DNA of 64,000 nt from Diploptera punctata (Eukaryota; Arthropoda; Insecta; Blattodea; Blaberidae): positions 42,635 through 106,634 of the forward strand of contig JASPKZ010010227.1 in the NCBI GenBank assembly GCA_030220185.1, read 5' to 3'. Under the pieces are notes generated by a model. That model searched no databases, was not told where the DNA came from, and worked only from the letters and a program-made list of their open reading frames with translations. The translations under genes were made by a program, and so were the position numbers. The stretch's first letter is position 1. The number at the start of each line of letters is the position of its first letter. Shown here one piece after another: positions 56,431 through 64,000 of the stretch.

Positions 56431-56799
56431 GTTTTGCGCTTTTTATACATAAACCTAAAAGTGTATGTTCGTATAGAGAGAAAAAAAATGTTATAGTGAA
56501 ATTTGTGATGGGAAAGTTGGTGCCTACACTATCTGCAATGCAAGATTTCTCAACGCGTGTTGTCATACACAGCACGTAGGCCTACATATTGCAGACTGTG
56601 TTGTGACTATTAACATCGTGATTTGTATTATTGCTGCCGTTTTTCAATAGAGTTTAGTCCTTCAGTTTTTCCAATGACAATGCATATAGAGAAATTACGA
56701 CACAAGGATTTCCCCAATTGTTATTACTTATTATTCTCGCAAGAAAACATTAAACTCAAAATAAAAAAAAAAAACTATTATTCTCTCAGTTATATTATA

Positions 56800-57655
56800 A
56801 TGAACAGGAACAAATTGTTGGAAAGTTTAGCTGACAACAATTTACCACAACAGCATATTTTAAATATATATAACATCAATAAAACAAATTTGGTGTAAGT
56901 TCGAATGTATAACACACAAATAGAATGGACCAAAATTAATAAGGTTGTAAAGCAAGGATGTGGCCTCTCGCCCTCCTCTTTATCATATACATGGATAGAA
57001 TACTTTAAGAATGGCGACAGATGAGACATTGTTCTATTCAGATTAATAAAAACCTAAACATAGACTCCCTGTTTTTTTTTGTGCAGATGATTTGGTATTA
57101 ATAGCTCCAACAAAAACATATTTACAGTATTTAATACACAATTTTAATATAAGCCTATGCCTAATTGCAAAAAGGTACAATATGGAAATCAATACAAAGA
57201 AAACTAAAGCGATGGCCTTTTGCGGGAATATCATATACCTAGCAAAATTGTTTTGGACGATGAAATTTTAGAATGAGTAAACGAATTTAATTATTTGGGT
57301 TATAACTTAACATTTCAAGATGAAGTTGATGTATCAAAGGAAATAAAAAAAATCACAAAAACGGGGATAATTAATAGTATTATGAAACCATAACAATAAC
57401 AGATCGAAAACGAAATGAAAATATACGAAGTGAACTAAATATATTCAAACTATTAGACAAAATTGCACAATACAGAGATGAATGGGTGGACCACATCAAT
57501 AGAATGGATAACAATATAATTCCGAAACAGATTATTCATTACAAACCACTAGGACGAAGAAATGTTGAAAGACCCAGTAAAAGATGGACAAACCAATTCC
57601 AGCATGAGATCGGAAGAGAACTTAAGGTCTAATCCTTCATGCTGCTGCTGATGAT
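56800..57655 (+). mobile_element. LINE RT fragment, (GAT)n-type family
   Basis: K-Q-G-C-G-L-S-P (about 56953), C-A-D-D-L-V-L-I-A at 57080-57110 (the RT Y/C-A-D-D motif), N-E-F-N-Y-L-G-Y, and R-R-N-V-E-R-P-S-K-R-W near 57555. It ends with a GCTGCTGATGAT tail. Confidence 0.75.
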
Positions 57656-58080
57656 ACCGAAACCATCTTTACTACAAAAGAACACAAGATCGCGACTTTA
57701 TAAGATTCTTGCAAGACCAGTATTAAGATATCATAGTGAAGCATGGACAATACGAAGAAGAGATGAATGCCGAATAACAGCAAATGAGTTGTGATTTATG
57801 CGCCGTACAGCAGGCTATACAAAGCGGGACCATGATAGAAATGAGGAAATTATGGAAGAGTTGAGTGTAGAACCCATTCTCCAACATGTACAAAACTGCC
57901 AGAACAACTGGAAACCCACCTTCAACTAATGCCATGTCATACAATTTCAAAATCTATGCTTTGTTACTATCCTTAAGGCAAAAGATCGCAGGGACGTCCA
58001 AAAAAGCGCCGGATGAAAAATTACTCTTTGAGACCTTAACAGACCTCATGGCCTAATACTTGCATGAATGCTGATGATGA
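57656..58080 (+). mobile_element. LINE C-terminal fragment, other family
   Basis: S-E-A-W-T-I-R-R-R-D-E-C-R-I-T and N-E-L-x-F-M-R-R-T-A-G-Y-T type sequence, then R-R-P-K-K-R-R-M; tail GCTGATGATGAT. Confidence 0.65.
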
Positions 58081-58545
58081 TTATATTATATGGATGCAAA
58101 ACATGGACTCTTACTATAAGGGAAGAGAAACGATTATGAGTATTTGAGAATAAAGTTCTTAGAAACAGTTTTGGATCAAAGAGAGATGAACAGACAAAAA
58201 GAGATGAATGGAGAAGACTGTATAACAGTGAGCTACATTATCTTCATAGGAAACCAGACGTAATAAGAACAGTTAGGTCTCGTAGACTATGATGAGCAGG
58301 ACATGTGACACGAATGGAAAATTAAAAAGGGACATGGAAACTTCTTGTAGAAAAACCAGAGGGAAAAAACGCCAGTTGATAGACCAAGAATGAGGTGGGA
58401 GAATAACATTAATTATTATTTGAGGGAAGTAGATTATACAAGGGATGACTAGAAAACATCAGCTCAGGATAAGGAATGTATGGGGAGCTTATGTCGCCGC
58501 GGCCATGAACCTACGGGTTCGATAGTACCAGTGAGTTAGTTTGTC
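58080..58545 (+). mobile_element. LINE 3' end, dominant family
   Basis: From L-Y-G-C-K-T-W-T-L to ACGGGTTCGATAGTACCAGTG; several frame breaks. Confidence 0.8.
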
Positions 58546-58739
58546 TCTTTCTCTCTAAACCCCCGTACTTCCCCGATAGATATTAGGGTGCTCCCTAGTG
58601 GGAGTGTTTTAACTAAGCTAATTTAGTTACTCTTATTTATTCGTAGATGTCAACGAGTGATATGGGGTCGGCATATCACCTCAGCAAGACGTGTAGTGGC
58701 AAATGTATTACTTGGATGGATGAGGGTAGGTAAATTTTG

Positions 58740-58920
58740 CCCAGAGGCCTCTTTATTCAGACTTGTGGTTCTTTTACGAGCCTAAAATCTTCAGATTCGG
58801 GACCCACCGCTTAAAGTCCCTCACGAAAGACTTGTCCTTTCCACCCCGACCAAGTTCGAACTCGCGTCCCTCGAAACTTGAAACAAGGAACATAACCACT
58901 AGATCGCCGATAACCGCTTT
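58740..58920 (-). mobile_element. tRNA-derived SINE, family 3 (minus)
   Basis: Antisense head with CGGCGATCTAGTGGTTATGTTCC and a degenerate B box. Body runs toward CAAGTCTGAATAAAGAGG. Confidence 0.65.
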
Positions 58921-59100
58921 TCAAATGCTTTCCTTTCCATTATAGTAAATGGAAATCTACAGAAGTGGGCATTTTGAAACAACTGAAATTCCAACGTATT
59001 CTCCATTGTGCATGCATAAGAATAAAATATTGCGTACTTAATACATTAAAATTGTAATTATATATAAATTATATAAACATGTGCTAGTTAATATATTTTT
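58915..59100 (+). repeat. unclassified repeat shared with 52225-52400
   Basis: See 52225; the same order of phrases with substitutions. Confidence 0.6.
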
Positions 59101-59339
59101 TTATTTTCTTTATTTGGAGTGTTAGAGAGTGAACTACATTTTCTTAAAAAGGTAAAACCATTATTCGACCAATGAAAATACAGTCATAAATCTGTTTTTT
59201 TACATTACAATTATTAATTGTCCATTCATATTAGGTTATATATTTATATTTAGTTTTAGTGATATTTGCACTTTTATTTCTTCTTGCAAAATTACTACTT
59301 TATAGTTAGTATACTTCAATCAGGCCTATAAGTTGAATT

Positions 59340-59435
59340 TTTTAAAATGTATTTTAAAAATGTATTTCATCTATTTAAAACATTAATTGTCTGTATCACT
59401 TTGTCCTTGAGGCAATCCTCTAATGAGGAAAGTTT

Positions 59436-59445
<10 letters not shown>
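59340..59445 (+). repeat. unclassified repeat shared with 15640-15760
   Basis: GTCCTTGAGGCAATCCTCTAATGAGGAAAG is the reverse complement of 15670-15700. Confidence 0.6.

Positions 59446-59509
<64 letters not shown>
59442..59509 (+). repeat. (TAA)n microsatellite
   Basis: About 22 AAT units, at the end of the repeat above. Confidence 0.95.
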
Positions 59510-59510
<1 letters not shown>

Positions 59511-60089
59511 GTTTTAATCCATCACATTATATGGTTTATATTATTTTATGTATATCATTCTCCATTGCATTAATTTTTTTGTTAGAAGAAGTCTTACTCC
59601 CAATACATTATAATTTTTTATTTGTATGTGTCATAAATTATGTAAAAATGAAACTTGCCCCTAACTTTAAATGTAGGCTTATATATTCTATTTGTATTAT
59701 TCGTGTAACTGAACTGCACCCGAGCACGAGTACTTGCTCATTCGTGTGTCAATACTGTATATAACATTTATTTGTAAATAAAATGGATTCTTATTCATAG
59801 TAGAAAAAAAAAAGTATTTTAAAAGTTGTTAAATTCCATTTATGTAAAAGTGGTCTAAGTCCAACTAATAGATCTATTAATTTACCATTATTTACAATTT
59901 ATTTTTGTATACAGAGTTACATAAGTTTCACAAGAACTTGGGGAAACCCGAGTAATTACGAGAGATTTAAAAACAAAGTTTACGCATCACACAAGAGGGC
60001 GGGTAGAGATGGATGACCTCATTGTCTGGTAGAGAAAGCTTGTGGAATGTGTTCAACTTTCACGACATTCTTTCTTTCTTCCGACACAG

Positions 60090-60248
60090 TTTCCTCTGAA
60101 CGCGATGGACGATGCCCGGCCCTCAAGGAGTGGGGTGTCTGCCCTATCCCAGCCCACAAATGTACGAGAGACGAGGACTGCCCAGGAAATTTGGATAAAT
60201 GTTGCATCACTGCATGCGGACGAGCCTGCGTGAATCCACTCTATACGG
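60090..60248 (+). CDS. WAP (four-disulfide core) domain exon
   Basis: This 159-nt exon encodes a complete WAP domain. It starts after an acceptor with a T/C-rich tract and CAG at 60087-60089, and ends at donor GTAAGC at 60249. Phase is 1 in and 1 out, the symmetric phase usual for shuffled extracellular modules. The encoded segment has eight cysteines in WAP spacing: one in GRCP, then GVC, HKC, the D-E-D-C motif, the KCC pair, TAC and RAC, closing with V-N-P. WAP domains form four disulfides in secreted proteins; known members act as protease inhibitors, antimicrobials or cuticle/immune factors. Which applies here cannot be told. The reading frame is clean and all cysteines are present, so I read it as functional. 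Later exons would lie to the right of the window. The 5' partner is the signal-peptide exon at 1478-1532. Confidence 0.85.
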
Positions 60249-60268
60249 GTAAGCTTCAAATATCCGTC

Positions 60269-60288
60269 GCCTCCGTGGCGCAATCGGC

Positions 60289-60325
<37 letters not shown>

Positions 60326-60342
60326 GAGCCCACCCGGGGGCG
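60269..60342 (+). tRNA. tRNA-Asn (GTT)
   Basis: A 74-nt cloverleaf folds fully. The 7-bp acceptor pairs GCCTCCG with CGGGGGC (one G-T pair), the D stem is GCGC/GCGC, the anticodon stem is TTCGG/CCGAA with loop CTGTTAA, and the T stem is GGTGG/CCACC with loop TTCGAGC. The discriminator is G. The anticodon GTT at 60303-60305 reads Asn codons. A T-run at 60345 onward is a normal Pol III terminator. A and B boxes are intact. It lies 20 bp downstream of the WAP exon donor, in the same orientation, inside the next intron. It looks like a genuine gene rather than a SINE head because all stems are intact and no SINE body follows. Confidence 0.93.
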
Positions 60343-60702
60343 AATTTTTTTTAAACTTACTAATTACCTATATGGTCATTGGCTGCAATATTACCTATTA
60401 TTAATTACCTTAATTGAATTTAATATTATATTTTTTTACAAAATTATATTTTTTTTCTACATAAAATACTTTATTAATGTATTACAGTTATGAAATTTCC
60501 ATGTTGTATTCAAAACATTTCTTCAGTTATTTAAAATTTGACGAGTAATAAAAATGTAAATATCTATTTATTTATTGAACTATTGTTAGGTCATGTGTTA
60601 AAGTAACTTAATAATTTAAGTGAAGTCACAAGACAATAAACGACTATGAAAGAAAAAAAAAATACGCTGAAAAATACAATAATACGTAGCCTAATAATTA
60701 AC
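60343..60702. other. unassigned AT-rich intron sequence
   Basis: Starts with the Pol III terminator T-run of the tRNA; no other feature. Confidence 0.5.
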
Positions 60703-60800
60703 AAAAATATGTAGTAAAATTGTAGATTTTCACGGCAGATATTTTGATTCATGTATTTTATGTATTTCGGGCTAAATGGCCGTGGTCTGGTTTTATTAAC

Positions 60801-60839
60801 ACTCAACGTTTCGTCTACTACTGCGGTAGACATCCTCAG
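60801..60839 (-). ncRNA. hammerhead ribozyme core, left arm
   Basis: Minus strand: CTGAGGA (60839-60833), stem II GTCTAC/GTAGAC, six pairs with a 7-nt loop, GAAA (60812-60809), ACGT stem III, then T as cleavage base. Confidence 0.82.
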
Positions 60840-60929
60840 GAGATTCTGCGTGCTCTTTGACCTCTTAATTCTTCAAATCTCTGCAGCCGACATCTGAAGA
60901 ATTAAGAGGTCAAAGAGCACTAGAATCTC

Positions 60930-60967
60930 CTGAGGATGTCTACCGCAGTAGTAGACGAAACGTTGAG
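60930..60967 (+). ncRNA. hammerhead ribozyme core, right arm
   Basis: CTGAGGA (60930-60936), stem II GTCTAC/GTAGAC (60938-60956), GAAA (60957-60960), ACGT stem III (60960-60963), T60964 as cleavage base, and stem I CTC (60927-60929) with GAG (60965-60967). All three stems can form; stem III would be intermolecular. Confidence 0.85.
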
Positions 60968-61275
60968 TGTTAATAAAACCAGATCACGGCCATTTAGCCC
61001 GAAAGGCATAAAATACATGAATAAAAATACATAGGTTAAAAAAATTAACAATAGTACGGAGTCTAAAATTGATCAAATAAATGAGCTAAAATTTAACAGA
61101 AATACAGTACAAGGTGGGATTCAGATATATTTTGTTTAATTTGCTTCCAAGAGAGGAGAAAGCCATTGAAGGTTTCTGCAGGCAAATAATTATGCTTCAT
61201 CCATAGTCCTGTTTACAAAAGAAAATTGTCCATATCCGGTTTTAGTTTCCTTACTTACTTACTTACTCACTGGCA

Positions 61276-62208
61276 CTATCGAACCCGTAGGTTCATGGCC
61301 GCACGGACATAAGCTCTCCATACATCCCTATCCTGAGCTAATGTTTTCCAATCATTCCCTGTATAATCTACTTCCCTCAAATCATAGTTAATGTTGTTCT
61401 CCCACCTCATTCTTGGTCTACCAACTGGGCGTTTTCCTTCTGGCTTTCCTACAAGAAGTTTCCATGCACGTCTTTCATTCCCCATACGTGCAACATGTCC
61501 TGCCCATCGCAGTCTACGGGACTTAACTGTTCTTATTATATCTGGCTTCCTATAAAGACCATGTAGTTCATTGTTATGTAGTCTTCTCCATTCACCTGTC
61601 TGTTCATCTCTCTTTGGTCCAAAAATTTTCCTAAGAACTTTATTCTCAAATACTCGTAATCTCCTTTCCTCCCTTAAAGTAAGAGTCCATGTTTCGCACC
61701 CATGTAGTATAACTGGTAGAACAATAGTTTTATATATTTTCAGCTTAACGTTTTTTGAAAGGAGTTGGGACATCAAAAGTCTCTGCAATGCATAATAGCA
61801 TGCATTTCCAGAATTGAGCCTTTGTTTAATTTCTTTGTGCATCTCATTCCTATTTGTGATTATTGTTCCTAGGTATTTGAATTCAGCCAATTCCTCAAAA
61901 TTTCCCTCATTTGTCATTAGCTGTCCATTTCCATTATATAATGTATTTCTACGTGTGACCATATATTTAGTTTTACTGATATTTACTTCCAGTCCTAATT
62001 TCTTAGTGTTACTCAATAGTGTGTGCGTGTTGGCCTTCAGTATCTCCTCGCTATCGGCCAGTAGTACTACATCATCAGCATAAACTAACAGCTTATTAAT
62101 ACCATTGAGTTGTAAGCCTTCCTCATTCTCTAAAGATTTAATGGCATGCTCTAATACAAAATTAAATAGTAGAGGAGATAGTGCATCTCCTTGCTTTAAC
62201 CCATTCTG
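61276..62208 (-). pseudogene. LINE RT palm and C-terminal region
   Basis: From N-G-L-K-Q-G-D-A-L-S-P through V-Y-A-D-D-V-V-L-L (catalytic Y-A-D-D codons at 62071-62082) to the C-terminus with G-C-E-T-W-T-L-T, W-A-G-H-V-A-R-M and G-R-P-R-M-R-W, stop at 61276. No internal stop over about 310 codons, so this is a young copy. Confidence 0.88.
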
Positions 62209-63062
62209 GATTCAAAAGTGTCTGAAAACTGTTTGCCTACACGCACCCTACTCGTTGAGCCATTTAGACACATTCGAATAAGTCTAACTAACTTTTTAGG
62301 AATTCCAAACTCCAGCAGGATACTATATAACTTCTCCCTCTTAATTGAATCATATGCTTTTTTGAAGTCTACATATAGTTGATGTACAGTACCATTATAT
62401 TCCCATTTCTTTTCTAAAATCTGTCTTATACTAAAAATCTGATCTGTTGTAGACCTGTTTCTTCTAAATGCACATTGATGATCTCCTAGAATGTCATCAA
62501 TATAGGGAGTAAGTCTGCTTACTAATATATTTGTTAGAATTTTGTACGAAGTTGAAAGTAATGAGATGCCCCTATAGTTGTTGCAATCAGTTTTATCTCC
62601 TTTCTTATAAATTGGTACGATAATTGATTCCTTCCATTCGTCTGGAAGAGCTTCTTTTTCCCAAATCATACTAAGCAACCAGCGTATCTTGTCCATCATT
62701 TTTTCTCCCCCTGATTTTATCAGTTCTGCTGGGATCTCATCTGAACCTGATGCTTTATACATCTTCAATTTTTCAATTGCCATTTCAACCTCTAATGCAC
62801 TTGGCTCTGCGACTAGCATTTCTGCTGTCTGTAACTTATCCTCCTCAATGTCCTGTTCTGTATGTACATTTAATAGCTGATTAAAATAACTTTTCCATCT
62901 ATTTAATATACTCTTGGAATCTGCAATCATATCCCCATTTTCATTCCGAATTATGTTTGTTCTAGCCTGAAACCCCTTCTTCTCTATACTAATTCCCTGA
63001 TATAATTCTCTAATGTTCCTATTTTTTGCATTCATTTCAAGATCGTTAATCTTCTCTCTCAA
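62196..63062 (-). pseudogene. LINE reverse transcriptase, N-terminal and fingers part
   Basis: Open 288 codons. Motifs: P-A-E-L-I-K-S-G-G-E, W-K-E-S-I-I-V-P-I-Y-K-K-G-D, N-Y-R-G-I-S-L-L, H-Q-C-A-F-R-R-N-R-S-T, and V-D-F-K-K-A-Y-D-S-I, which carries the first catalytic Asp. It stops at 62196 because a base is missing near 62210; the +1 frame continues as N-G-L-K-Q-G-D. Confidence 0.88.
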
Positions 63063-63082
63063 ATATTCCCTCTTTTTACTCT

Positions 63083-64000
63083 TTAGTAACTTGGTGTTTC
63101 CCGCCTAACACTACCCAATTGCTCTAAATTTACCTCATTTGGCTCGTGTAACCATTTAATTTTTGCTAGCTTTCTTTTCTTTACAATGTCGGCACATTCC
63201 TCATCAAACCATTTCTTGTTTTGCCTCTTTTTTAAACAACCAATGCTTTCTGATGCTGACAATTTAATAGTATCTCTTATAGCCTCCCACTCTTTATTTA
63301 TATCAGTTTCTTCTTCGTTTGCCACATTGTCATCAGAAGATCCCAGTACTTCAAATCTGTTAGCAATTTTGATTTGGTATTCTTGCCGCATTTCATCATT
63401 TTTCAAGTTTTTTAATTCATATTTTACAGAATCATCTTTAGCGTTTGTTCCTCTCATAAGCGATAGCCGTTGTCTGATTTTCACCCTGACCAGATGATGA
63501 TCTGAATTGCAGTCTGTCCCTCTAACTGATCTAACATCAATGATGCTACTGTGCCAGCGTTTATCCACTAATACATGATCTATCTGGTTCCGAGTTTCTC
63601 CATCTGGGGACGTCCAGGTGTATTTATGAATATCCTTATGCTGAAATGTTGTGCTCTTAACAATGAGATTCTTTGATGTGGCAAATGTGACTAATCTAAC
63701 CCCGTTGTCGTTACTATCTTCATGAAGACTGAATTTGCCTATTGTTGGTTTGAATATATCTTCCCGCCCCACTTTTGCATTAAAATCTCCTAAGACAATT
63801 TTCATATGATATCGTGAAAGGCTATCAAATAAGCATTCTAATTCTTCATAGAACTCATCCTTGATCTTGTCATCTTTATCTTCTGTGGGGGCATGTACAT
63901 TTACAATTATAAAATCATGTCGTTTACCCTTTAGAATTATGTATGATATCCTATCACTAACAAACTTAATATCTCGGATAGCGGATAGGATCCTCCTTCT
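63083..64000 (-). pseudogene. LINE AP-endonuclease region (partial)
   Basis: Open from the window edge: V-N-V-H-A-P-T-E-D then G-D-F-N-A-K-V-G (catalytic N/D region), W-T-S-P-D-G, Q-I-D-H-V-L-V-D and S-D-H-H-L-V, the final S-D-H motif of AP-like endonucleases that nick target DNA. It ends early at 63083, where a missing base turns R-R-E-T-T-K-L-L into a stop. The start is outside the window. Confidence 0.85.

Larger units (their letters stand above)
60715..61022. mobile_element. PLE-type foldback (60.7 kb) with hammerheads in both arms
   Basis: Left flank AAAAATATGTAG (60703-60714) and right flank AAAAATACATAG (61023-61034) match 10 of 12, a diverged duplication. A 32-nt tail, then arms from 60747 and up to 61022 that are reverse complements around a loop of about 20 nt near 60876-60898. 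Each arm holds a hammerhead core. Confidence 0.85.
61253..64000 (-). mobile_element. nearly complete LINE (APE + RT), 5' end off-window
   Basis: Reference copy of the dominant family. Order on the minus strand: AP-endonuclease (from the edge to 63083), linker and RT (63062-62196), then palm and C-terminus (about 62208-61276). The 3' UTR is only about 20 bp, ending in GTAAGTAAGTAAGTAAG. Short 3' UTR, short tandem 3' tail and a single APE-RT protein suggest an RTE-like clade; not proved. Two one-base deletions break the frame. Confidence 0.88.

Overview
This is a eukaryotic, almost certainly insect, genomic window. It has no operons or bacterial signals and is AT-rich. It is packed with decayed non-LTR retrotransposons (LINEs), tRNA-derived SINEs, Penelope-like elements (PLEs), foldback elements and (TAA)n microsatellites. 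The dominant LINE family (3' end with a short GTAA-type repeat; C-terminus with a W-A-G-H-V-A-R-M-type motif) resembles repeats I associate with cockroach assemblies such as Periplaneta. That placement is inference and has not been searched.

Host genes. I can support one protein-coding gene and one RNA gene. Two exons of a secreted WAP (four-disulfide core) protein sit near the two ends. A signal-peptide exon lies at 1478-1532 and an eight-cysteine WAP exon at 60090-60248, both on the + strand. Both splice junctions are phase 1 and join in frame, so most of the window (1533-60089, 58.6 kb) reads as a single intron. An intact-looking tRNA-Asn(GTT) lies at 60269-60342, 20 bp after the second exon. 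The rest of the WAP gene would lie beyond the right edge.

Layout. 1-1155: LINE fragments and a SINE. 1478-1532: WAP exon. 1628-3010: Helitron-like element. 4004-5000: PLE with GIY-YIG remnant. 5-9.6 kb: SINE and LINE scraps and a PLE 3' end. 10.0-11.86 kb: one insertion holding a 49-bp tandem array. 12.5-18.2 kb: LINEs, two copies of an unclassified 'GA-target' element and a second PLE end. 18.9-28.7 kb: LINE mosaics. 29.75-30.04 and 36.05-36.61 kb: palindromes with a tRNA-like core. 30.5-37.6 kb: LINEs. 38.1-40.9 kb: mostly unassigned. 40.96-41.39 kb: third PLE. 41.6-48 kb: LINEs and SINEs. 49.4-52.2 kb: TIR element, LINE, foldback PLE and GA-target copy. 53.5 kb: GATA/GATG satellite. 54-58.5 kb: LINE mosaic. 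60.1-60.3 kb: WAP exon and tRNA. 60.7-61.03 kb: foldback with two hammerhead cores. 61.25-64 kb: nearly complete LINE on the minus strand.

Most interesting signal. Insertions of different internal sequence share one architecture: an 11-12 bp target duplication, a one-sided tail of about 29-46 nt, an inverted arm, a loop or body, the second arm, then the duplication again. One carries PLE coding sequence. Two of them, plus three other PLE ends in the window, carry hammerhead-ribozyme cores. One has had its arm amplified into a satellite-like array. Two contain tRNA-like sequences. Together they look like an autonomous PLE with a diverse set of non-autonomous relatives, partly undescribed to my knowledge.
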